Assembly: GCA_002337005.1 (NCBI GenBank)
Contig: DDFD01000062.1
Location: 1 to 20,286, forward strand
Length of the DNA: 20,286 bases
Source: Flavobacteriales bacterium UBA1937
GTDB taxonomy: Bacteria > Bacteroidota > Bacteroidia > Flavobacteriales > Weeksellaceae
Direction of reading: 5' to 3'
A program made the position numbers and the translations under genes. Positions 14,513-20,286 of this stretch are shown here, one piece after another; the stretch's first letter is position 1; each line of letters begins with the position of its first letter. The notes beneath the pieces are model-generated. The model worked only from the letters and a program-made list of their open reading frames with translations. It was not told the origin of the DNA and did no database searches.

Positions 14513-14830
14513 ATGAAAAAAATAGTTTTAAGCAGTATCGCATTATTTACATTCACTTGTTTGTTAAATGCTCAATCTAGTAAAAGTCAAATAATAGAGA
14601 AAAAAAGCACTCCTCAAAAAGTGGATAAAAACGTAAAAAAACTGGAAAAAAAAGTGTCTAAAGCAGAAGCCCTGATGGAAAGAGAGCAGGAAGAAAAGAA
14701 AACAGAAGAGCAGGCAAGACCCAACCCAATGAAATCAAAAGGTGAAGATAAAGCCCTCAATCCGCAGCCATTTCCGCCAGCAGACAAAGCACCTAAGAAG
14801 CTACAAAATGTAAAAACAAAGACTAATTAA
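14513..14830 (+). CDS. Small secreted charged, proline-rich protein
   Basis: A 105-residue protein with a signal peptide (MKKIVLSS, hydrophobic core, cleavage at LLNA-Q near residue 20). The mature protein is low-complexity: a Lys/Glu-rich helical stretch (about 22-70, KKLEKKVSKAEALMEREQEE) and a Pro-rich tail (NPQPFPPADKAPKK). There are no cysteines after the signal and no recognised domain. It lies 37 bases after the CDC-like gene and 36 before the next, on the same strand, so it is probably co-transcribed. It could be a structural or chaperone-like helper; the function is unknown. Confidence 0.72.
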   Translation: MKKIVLSSIALFTFTCLLNAQSSKSQIIEKKSTPQKVDKNVKKLEKKVSKAEALMEREQEEKKTEEQARPNPMKSKGEDKALNPQPFPPADKAPKKLQNVKTKTN

Positions 14831-14866
14831 AGGTTATTTATAATAAAAATTTATCAAAAAAATATT

Positions 14867-15346
14867 ATGAAAAAGCTATTTTTATCTTTCATTATTCTTT
14901 TTGCATTGCAAAGTTATGCACAAGTTAGTCAACAAGAAATGATGAAAAAAGCGAAACTCCTTTCGAGTCGAGTTTCCAGTTCAAAAGGAAAAGGAGTAAT
15001 TACTTATACTGCAAAAGGTAAAACGTACACGGATAAAAATGAAATATCTACCGCAATTATCAACAATCAAATTGGTGATATTTCTAATGACAAGCACACC
15101 GTTTCTATTGGTGATGGTACTTTACATTCATTTAAGATTGGCAAAAGTTATGTTTGTAAGGTTCTTGTCTTAATGATTGATGGCAAACAATACTCCCGAA
15201 GAAGCAGTAGTAATATCGCTACAATTACTTTTTTTGACGGAAAAACCATCAAAGGAACTTTTTCTGGAACGGTCTATAATGAAAAAACAAAAGAGACAAT
15301 TCCTGTTACAGGAACTTTTCAGACAGAAAACATTACCTCTATTTAA
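14867..15346 (+). CDS. Small secreted beta-rich protein of unknown function
   Basis: A 159-residue exported protein, signal peptide ending near SYAQ (residue 19). The mature part begins with a helical VSQQEMMKKAKLLSSRVSSSKG segment and then becomes beta-rich. Its final part, FFDGKTIKGTFSGTVYNEKTKETIPVTGTFQT, resembles the repeated 'GxFxGxxxN...vxGxF' strands of small Bacteroidetes outer-membrane-associated proteins. I do not assign a family. It is 36 bases from both neighbours and belongs to the same operon. Confidence 0.72.
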   Translation: MKKLFLSFIILFALQSYAQVSQQEMMKKAKLLSSRVSSSKGKGVITYTAKGKTYTDKNEISTAIINNQIGDISNDKHTVSIGDGTLHSFKIGKSYVCKVLVLMIDGKQYSRRSSSNIATITFFDGKTIKGTFSGTVYNEKTKETIPVTGTFQTENITSI

Positions 15347-15382
15347 AATGTAAATATGTGTAAATCTTTAAAAATTTAAAAA

Positions 15383-16090
15383 ATGAATAAAAAAATAGTA
15401 TTAATATTTTTATTTCTCAGTTCATTTGCTTTTTCTCAAAAAAATTGGTTTAAGGCATATACTGATAAAGATGCTCTTGCAAAAGATGGAGTAGAAGTAG
15501 GAAACCAATTTATAGCAGATGCCAAAAAAATAATTCCTAATTTGAAAAACGAACCTCAAATCATTGTAAATACGACACCATTTCTCATCTATTATGATGG
15601 TGAAAAGAATACGGTAAACTTACCTCTTTGGAGTGAAGTAATCCCAGAGAATCAACAGTATTTTGAAAAAATTACAGGGAATTCAAAAGATGGTAAAAAA
15701 TTATATGGATTAATGTTTAACGGGTTTTATCTTCCTCACGAATTGGGACATTGGCTTACGGTAAAGAAGAGTGGTAACTTAGGAAGCTATCAAGACGAAT
15801 ATTTTGCTAATACTGTAGCAATGCTTTGGTGGAAAAAGCAAGGAAAATCTAAGGAGCTAAAATCTATTTATAAAACCTTGAAGAAAGTAATGAAAACGTA
15901 CCCTAATCCAGTGCCAAAAGGGGAAAATGTAGAAAAATATTATACTGAAAATTATGTAAAAATTATGCAAGACCAAGAAAATTTTGCAATGATTTATGGT
16001 TTTATGCAGTTTTCTCAGTTTATTAAAATCTATGAAGATCACTCTTTGCCAGATTTTGATACATTTTTACAAAAAGAATTCAAAAAATAA
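15383..16090 (+). CDS. Secreted zinc metalloprotease-like protein (HELGH)
   Basis: A 235-residue exported protein with a signal peptide (MNKKIVLIFLFLSSFAFS-Q). Residues 119-123 read HELGH inside FYLPHELGHWLTV, an HExxH zinc site with Glu120 as likely general base. Glu139 in QDEYFANTVAML, 16 residues later on a predicted helix, is a plausible third zinc ligand, as in gluzincin-type metalloproteases. The protein is small, without a recognisable propeptide or targeting domain. It is the last gene of the operon, followed at once by a perfect hairpin. Because CDC-like toxins of Bacteroidota have been reported to need proteolytic activation, it is a natural candidate for processing the pore-former; the sequence does not show its substrate. 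Confidence 0.8.
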   Translation: MNKKIVLIFLFLSSFAFSQKNWFKAYTDKDALAKDGVEVGNQFIADAKKIIPNLKNEPQIIVNTTPFLIYYDGEKNTVNLPLWSEVIPENQQYFEKITGNSKDGKKLYGLMFNGFYLPHELGHWLTVKKSGNLGSYQDEYFANTVAMLWWKKQGKSKELKSIYKTLKKVMKTYPNPVPKGENVEKYYTENYVKIMQDQENFAMIYGFMQFSQFIKIYEDHSLPDFDTFLQKEFKK

Positions 16091-16092
16091 AA

Positions 16093-16127
16093 AAAATGCT
16101 GTATATGTTTTTGATATACAGCATTTT
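16093..16127. terminator. Bidirectional terminator between the secreted-protein operon and infC
   Basis: A perfect 14-bp stem, AAAATGCTGTATAT (16093-16106) with ATATACAGCATTTT (16114-16127), with a seven-base loop. It is bordered by A residues on the left and T-rich sequence on the right. It closes both the + strand operon and the - strand thrS-infC unit, which therefore ends right after infC instead of continuing to rpmI. Confidence 0.88.
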
Positions 16128-16140
16128 ATATTTTTAGTGA

Positions 16141-16671
16141 TTATTTAGCCGCTTTTTTCGGGCTCATCATCATAATCATTCTTTTACCTTCTAATTTAGG
16201 AAGTTGATCTACTTTTCCGATATGCTCTAATTCTTGAGCTAATCTTAATAAAAGAATCTCTCCTTGATCTTTAAAAATAATAGAACGTCCTTTAAAGAAT
16301 ACATAAGTCTTTAATTTAGAACCTTCTTCCAAGAATTTTTCGGCGTGTTTTTTCTTAAATTCATAATCGTGGTCATCAGTTTGAGGGCCAAATCTGATTT
16401 CTTTTACCACCACTTTTACTTGTTTCGCTTTTAATTCCTTTTGCTTTTTTTTCTGTTCGTAAAGGAATTTTTTGTAATCTAGAATTCTACAGATATAAGG
16501 ATCTGATTTGTCTGAAATTACTACCAAATCAAGTTCTTGCTCCTCTGCAATTTGAAGAGCTTTAGATAAAGGATACACTCCTGGTTCTACATTGTCTCCT
16601 ACTAAACGAACTTCCTTTGCACGGATTTTTTCGTTTATTTGATGTAAATCTTCCTGAACAGGGCGACGCAT
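16141..16671 (-). CDS. infC: Translation initiation factor IF-3
   Basis: A 176-residue IF-3 that binds the 30S subunit, blocks premature 50S joining and checks the start codon. Diagnostic segments are INEKIRAKEVRLVGDNVEPGVYPLSKAL, VISDKSDPYICRILDYKKFLYEQKKKQKE, VVKEIRFGPQTDDHDYEFKKKHAEKFL and YVFFKGRSIIFKDQG. The first ATG in frame is at 16671 and follows a purine run (AGAGGAAGAGGA) that looks like a Shine-Dalgarno site. However, the frame stays open upstream to a TAG at 16729-16731, and an ATA at 16707 would begin AQKFNNRGRGP, which resembles the Arg/Gly/Asn-rich N-terminal tails of flavobacterial IF-3. Non-AUG starts are typical of infC. It lies downstream of thrS and is cut off from rpmI-rplT by the 9.3-kb insert. 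Confidence 0.96.
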   Translation of the reverse strand: MRRPVQEDLHQINEKIRAKEVRLVGDNVEPGVYPLSKALQIAEEQELDLVVISDKSDPYICRILDYKKFLYEQKKKQKELKAKQVKVVVKEIRFGPQTDDHDYEFKKKHAEKFLEEGSKLKTYVFFKGRSIIFKDQGEILLLRLAQELEHIGKVDQLPKLEGKRMIMMMSPKKAAK

Positions 16672-16753
16672 TGGTCCTCTTCCTCTGTTATTAAATTTCT
16701 GTGCTATAGTATTAAATTTTAAAGTTATCTATAATTTTATTTTTTGATTTGAA

Positions 16754-18691
16754 TTAAGCTTTAAATTCAAATCCTGTTTCTGATGCTTTTTTGAAATAAG
16801 AAACAAAATCTTCTAATTTCATTACACCTAAATCTCCTTCGCCACGTCTTCTTACAGAAATAGTACCTTCGTTTTCTTCATTTTCACCAACTACAAGCAT
16901 AAAAGGTATTTTTTTCAATTCTGCATCACGGATTTTTTTACCCGTTTTTTCGTTTCTGTCATCTATCAGTCCGCTAATATCGTGATTTTCTAATAATTGT
17001 GAAACTTTTTTTGCATAATCCACATATTTTTCAGAAATCGGAAGGATAATAAATTGCTCTGGACTTAACCAAAGTGGGAAATCTCCCGCTGTATTTTCAA
17101 TCAAAATCGCAATGAAACGTTCCATAGAACCAAATGGTGCTCTGTGAATCATCACTGGTCTGTGTTTTTCATTATCATTACCTGTGTACCAAAGATCAAA
17201 TCTTTCTGGTAAATTGTAATCTACTTGTATCGTTCCTAATTGCCAACTTCTTCCCAAAGCATCTTTTACCATAAAGTCTAATTTAGGTCCATAGAAAGCA
17301 GCTTCTCCGTATTCTGTTACGGTATTTAATCCTTTTTCTGTAGCAGCAGTAACAATGGCACTTTCTGCTTTTTCCCAGTTTTCGTCAGAACCGATATATT
17401 TTTCTCTATTTTCAGGATCTCTTAATGAAATTTGAGCTGTAAAATCTGCAAATCCTAAGGAACCAAAAACATAAAGCACTAAATCAATGGTTTTTTTGAA
17501 TTCTTCTAACAATTGATCTGGTGTACAGAAAAGGTGTGCATCATCTTGAGTAAATCCTCTTACACGTGTTAAACCGTGTAATTCTCCAGATTGCTCATAT
17601 CTATAAACTGTACCAAATTCTGCATATCTTTTTGGTAAATCTCTGTAGCTCCATTGTGATGTTTTGTAGATTTCGCAGTGGTGTGGACAGTTCATTGGTT
17701 TCAATAAAAATTCTTCACCTTCGTTTGGTGTTTTTATCGGTTGAAAGCTGTCGGCTCCGTATTTATCCCAGTGTCCAGAAGTTACATACAATTCTTTAGC
17801 ACCAATATGAGGAGACATTACGAATTCGTAACCTGCTTTTTTCTGAGCTACAGAAAGAAAATTTTCTAATTTTTTTCTCAGTGCAGTTCCTTTTGGTAAC
17901 CAAAGTGGTAAACCTGCACCTACTTTTTCAGAAAATGCGAAAATTCCAAGTTCTTTACCTAATTTTCTGTGATCTCTTCTTTTGGCTTCTTCTAATCTTT
18001 CGAGATATTCTGTTAAATCTTTTTGTTTCGGGAAAGAAATACCATAAACTCTTGTTAATTGAGGGTTTTTCTCGTTTCCTCTCCAATATGCTCCAGCTGC
18101 ATTTAAGATTTTAACTGCTTTTACAATTCCTGTAGAAGGAATGTGTCCTCCTCTACAAAGGTCTGTAAAGTTATCGTGAGTACAGAAAGTGATTTCTCCA
18201 TCTTGCAGATTTTCAATCAGTTCTGTTTTATAAGGATTGTCTGCGTATTCTTTTAGAGCATCTGCTTTAGAAACAGCATAAAGACTGAAAGTAGCGTCTT
18301 TTCTAGCATTTTCCAGCATTTTTTTCTCTATTTTTTCAAAATCTTTTTCAGAAAGAGAATCTTCACCAAAATCTACATCATAATAGAAACCGCTATCAAT
18401 TGCTGGTCCTATCGTTAATTTTGCATTAGGATAAAATTCTAAAATTGCTTGTGCTAAAAGGTGCGCAGAAGAATGCCAAAAAGCTTTTTTCCCTAAATCA
18501 TCATTCCAAGTAAGTAGCGTAACCGTGGCATCTTGCGTTATTGGTGTGGTAACTTCTACTTGTTTACCGTCCACTAATGCAGAAATGGTGTTTCTAGCCA
18601 AACCTTCTGAAATAGATTTAGCAACTTCTAAAGGCGAAACTGCGCCTTCAAACTCACGGATGCTTCCATCTGGAAGAGTAATTTTAATCAT
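16754..18691 (-). CDS. thrS: Threonine-tRNA ligase
   Basis: A 645-residue cytoplasmic class II aminoacyl-tRNA synthetase that charges tRNA-Thr. Domain order is standard: TGS (about 1-62), editing domain with HSSAH (His73, His77) and CRGGHIPSTG (about 179-188), catalytic core and C-terminal anticodon-binding domain (about 545-640). The active-site zinc ligands are visible as Cys335 in KPMNCPHH, His386 in TQDDAHLF and His516 in MIHRAPFGSMERF. Motif 2 is around YRYEQSGELHGLTRVRGFTQDDAH. Length matches the family. It is the first gene of the thrS-infC unit, with a -7 box at 18718-18725 and a decamer array upstream. I see no T-box or operator-like tRNA mimic. Confidence 0.98.
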   Translation of the reverse strand: MIKITLPDGSIREFEGAVSPLEVAKSISEGLARNTISALVDGKQVEVTTPITQDATVTLLTWNDDLGKKAFWHSSAHLLAQAILEFYPNAKLTIGPAIDSGFYYDVDFGEDSLSEKDFEKIEKKMLENARKDATFSLYAVSKADALKEYADNPYKTELIENLQDGEITFCTHDNFTDLCRGGHIPSTGIVKAVKILNAAGAYWRGNEKNPQLTRVYGISFPKQKDLTEYLERLEEAKRRDHRKLGKELGIFAFSEKVGAGLPLWLPKGTALRKKLENFLSVAQKKAGYEFVMSPHIGAKELYVTSGHWDKYGADSFQPIKTPNEGEEFLLKPMNCPHHCEIYKTSQWSYRDLPKRYAEFGTVYRYEQSGELHGLTRVRGFTQDDAHLFCTPDQLLEEFKKTIDLVLYVFGSLGFADFTAQISLRDPENREKYIGSDENWEKAESAIVTAATEKGLNTVTEYGEAAFYGPKLDFMVKDALGRSWQLGTIQVDYNLPERFDLWYTGNDNEKHRPVMIHRAPFGSMERFIAILIENTAGDFPLWLSPEQFIILPISEKYVDYAKKVSQLLENHDISGLIDDRNEKTGKKIRDAELKKIPFMLVVGENEENEGTISVRRRGEGDLGVMKLEDFVSYFKKASETGFEFKA

Positions 18692-18717
18692 TTTGGTTCT
18701 CTAATTTTAATCAAGTG

Positions 18718-18725
18718 CAAAAATA
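18718..18725 (-). promoter_or_regulatory. Candidate -7 box for thrS-infC
   Basis: On the - strand this reads TATTTTTG, a full match to the Bacteroidetes TAnnTTTG element, 26 bases upstream of the thrS ATG. There is no clear -33 TTG at 17-23 bases, so only the -7 half is supported. Confidence 0.45.
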
Positions 18726-18755
18726 GTAAACTTTTGGGAAAGAAGCGTAATTTGT

Positions 18756-18795
18756 TTTGAAATGGTTTGAATTAGTTTGAAGTGATTTGAAATAG
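18756..18795. repeat. Four degenerate decamers upstream of thrS
   Basis: TTTGAAATGG, TTTGAATTAG, TTTGAAGTGA and TTTGAAATAG follow one another without spacing (18756, 18766, 18776, 18786). Read in the thrS direction the unit is CCATTTCAAA, one base different from the decamer in front of hisIE (CCATATCAAA), and in the same orientation relative to the downstream gene. The array starts 31 bases upstream of the thrS -7 box. Confidence 0.85.
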
Positions 18796-18802
18796 TTTTA
18801 TT

Positions 18803-18865
18803 TTCCAACTTCCAACTTCCAACTTCCAACTTCCATCATCCAACTTCTAACTTCCATCTTTCACC
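18803..18865. repeat. Nine-unit heptamer array (TTCCAAC) abutting a stop codon
   Basis: Four perfect TTCCAAC heptamers (18803-18830) are followed by five degenerate ones (TTCCATC, ATCCAAC, TTCTAAC, TTCCATC, TTTCACC) in the same 7-base register. The last overlaps the stop codon (18861-18863) of the - strand gene at 18861-20286. In that gene's direction the unit is GTTGGAA. Confidence 0.85.
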
Positions 18866-20286
18866 CTTTCTTCACTTTTCCTTTAATAATCTCCACTACA
18901 TCTACATTTTTTACTTTAGATTTTGCCCAACCGTGAATGTCTATATAGAGAAGTGTACGTTTGTAGTAATCGTTTTCTGAGAATGTATTGAGTTGATTTT
19001 CAAAATTTTTGAAAAGAATTTGTTGTTCCGAAGGTAGTAAGCCGTCCAAATTTTTAAAAAATTCAATGATTACTTGATGAATTTCATCCGAATATTTCAT
19101 TTTCTGAACAAATTTTTGGGTTGCTTTTACAAATTCATCATAATCTTCATCAATTCCAGATTCAAATTTTGCCATCAAAACCAAAATTCTGGTGTGGAAT
19201 AGTAAATCTTCTTGCACATTTCCTTTAGAATTGATGATTTTCATTGCATAAGAAATACATTCTGGATATTTTTTTGAACCAAAAAGGAGAGCAGCCATCT
19301 TTAAATAAAGAATTAAATAATGGTGTTCGTCTATTTTATCTTTGAATTTTTCCATTTTTAATTCCACTTCTGGAATTAGTTTCGTGCCTGCAAAAAACTC
19401 TCCTTTAATGAAATGAATGTTCATCAAAGAATTATAATGGGTTAAAAAAATCAAAGATTGAAGATTGTCATTTTGTATGAAATTTTCAGAATTTACTGTC
19501 TTTTTAAAGTTATTGAAACTTTCTTCCAACTTATCTACGTGTCCGTACAAAAAGAGGATTTTCAACAAATAGTTGTAACCTTTGATGTACCAAACAGGAT
19601 GACTGAACATCATTTCTGGCTTTTGATGGAAGAGTTCTACCCAATGATAAGCGTATTTTAAGGTGTATTTATAATCTTGAAGCAATTGGTTTTTCCAAAC
19701 GTGAGCTTTGTAATACCACAATTTTTCTGTAAAATTCAGTTTTTCTAGTTTTATTTTTTTGATTTGAGAATCAAAAATATGCATTACTTTTTTTCTGTCT
19801 TCATCATTTTTCACATAACCGTGCGTAAGCATTTCGCTGTATAATTTTAGCGAAAGATTAGACAATTGCGTGGCATATTGATTCTGCAAACTTACCTCCG
19901 AAGATTGCTGTATAAGTTCATCTGCTCGTCCGTCAATACTTCGTGTAATAAATTGAGATTCAATTACTTTTTCGAGTTCTATAATTTCTGAAGCAATGGT
20001 TTTTTCGTCTAATTCTAAGGCAGATTGTTTGGCTTTGTCAAGAATTTTCAAGGCTTGTTTGTGAAGTCCTTTTTGATAGAGAATATTGGCAAAATCTAAC
20101 TGTTCTCGCAGTTGAATTCTATTGTTTTGATGAATAGGATTCATTCTAAGACTTACCAAAATTTGTTTGTAAAGATGCGCTTTCAGATTAGAAAGTTGTT
20201 GTTTTGTAGAAATTTTTTTCTGAATGATTATTTCTTCCTGATATTCATTCATTTTATCTAATTCATTAAAAAGAAGCAGAAATTTA
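18861..20286 (-). CDS. Helical-repeat (TPR-like) protein, probably 5' partial
   Basis: A cytoplasmic-looking, all-helical protein of at least 463 residues with no signal peptide or membrane segment. TPR-like helix pairs are visible, e.g. LDFANILYQKGLHKQALKILDKAK and LYLKMAALLFGSKKYPECISYAMKI. No catalytic motif is present and the precise family is not recognised. The ATG at 20252 is the first in frame, but the frame remains open to the window edge and reads KFLLLFNELDK before it, which looks coding, so the real start probably lies outside. The C-terminus (KGKVKKG) is followed at once by a heptamer repeat array. It may be a scaffold or adaptor protein; nothing in the window identifies a partner. 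Confidence 0.82.
   Translation of the reverse strand, partial: KFLLLFNELDKMNEYQEEIIIQKKISTKQQLSNLKAHLYKQILVSLRMNPIHQNNRIQLREQLDFANILYQKGLHKQALKILDKAKQSALELDEKTIASEIIELEKVIESQFITRSIDGRADELIQQSSEVSLQNQYATQLSNLSLKLYSEMLTHGYVKNDEDRKKVMHIFDSQIKKIKLEKLNFTEKLWYYKAHVWKNQLLQDYKYTLKYAYHWVELFHQKPEMMFSHPVWYIKGYNYLLKILFLYGHVDKLEESFNNFKKTVNSENFIQNDNLQSLIFLTHYNSLMNIHFIKGEFFAGTKLIPEVELKMEKFKDKIDEHHYLILYLKMAALLFGSKKYPECISYAMKIINSKGNVQEDLLFHTRILVLMAKFESGIDEDYDEFVKATQKFVQKMKYSDEIHQVIIEFFKNLDGLLPSEQQILFKNFENQLNTFSENDYYKRTLLYIDIHGWAKSKVKNVDVVEIIKGKVKKG

Noticed and set aside
12478..16090. Type IX secretion C-terminal domains on the secreted proteins
   Set aside because: No C-terminal domain of that type, with its conserved Gly/Lys motifs, is visible; most products seem to need only a signal peptide.
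17566..18114. Plus-strand open frames opposite thrS
   Set aside because: Mirror frames of a conserved gene with no recognisable features.

Overview
The window is AT-rich and lacks Shine-Dalgarno sites at most starts. It has TAnnTTTG-type -7 boxes and Flavobacteriia-like proteins (bifunctional HisB, fused HisIE, TPR histidine kinase with a LytTR regulator, thrS-infC-rpmI-rplT genes). A Chryseobacterium/Cloacibacterium-like member of the Flavobacteriia is the best guess; the genus is inference.

Layout. (1) 1-5613, + strand: the distal histidine operon hisC(partial)-hisB-hisH-hisA-hisF-hisIE. Two small four-helix-bundle genes sit in the hisH-hisA and hisA-hisF gaps. The gaps also hold degenerate short repeats arranged as inverted arms that begin at, or run into, the stop codon of the gene before them. 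(2) 5675-6115: a small secreted coiled-coil protein, ending at a strong hairpin shared with the opposing rplT. (3) 6171-6831, - strand: rplT and rpmI. (4) 6959-9611, - strand: a LytTR response regulator followed by a TPR sensor kinase. (5) 9757-16090, + strand: eight tightly spaced genes, nearly all for exported or membrane proteins, ending at a perfect 14-bp hairpin. The centrepiece is a secreted protein with an LGFP-type module and a cholesterol-dependent-cytolysin-like core. Around it lie a DUF3592-like membrane protein, a lipoprotein, two Cys-containing secreted proteins of unknown function, two small secreted proteins and a secreted HELGH metalloprotease-like protein. (6) 16141-18691, - strand: infC and thrS. 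(7) 18861 to the window edge, - strand: a helical-repeat protein, probably cut at its 5' end.

How it fits together. Regions 4 and 5 together (about 9.3 kb) separate infC from rpmI, which in most bacteria are adjacent in a thrS-infC-rpmI-rplT cluster. So this looks like an accessory cassette placed inside a translation operon. My main hypothesis is that region 5 is a contact- or secretion-based pore-forming antagonism system of the CDC-like (CDCL) type, with candidate activator and immunity genes, possibly controlled by the divergent LytTR two-component system. The second point of interest is the system of inverted short repeats in the his operon, two pairs of which enclose four-helix-bundle genes. 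No tRNA, rRNA, CRISPR array, transposase or integrase was seen.
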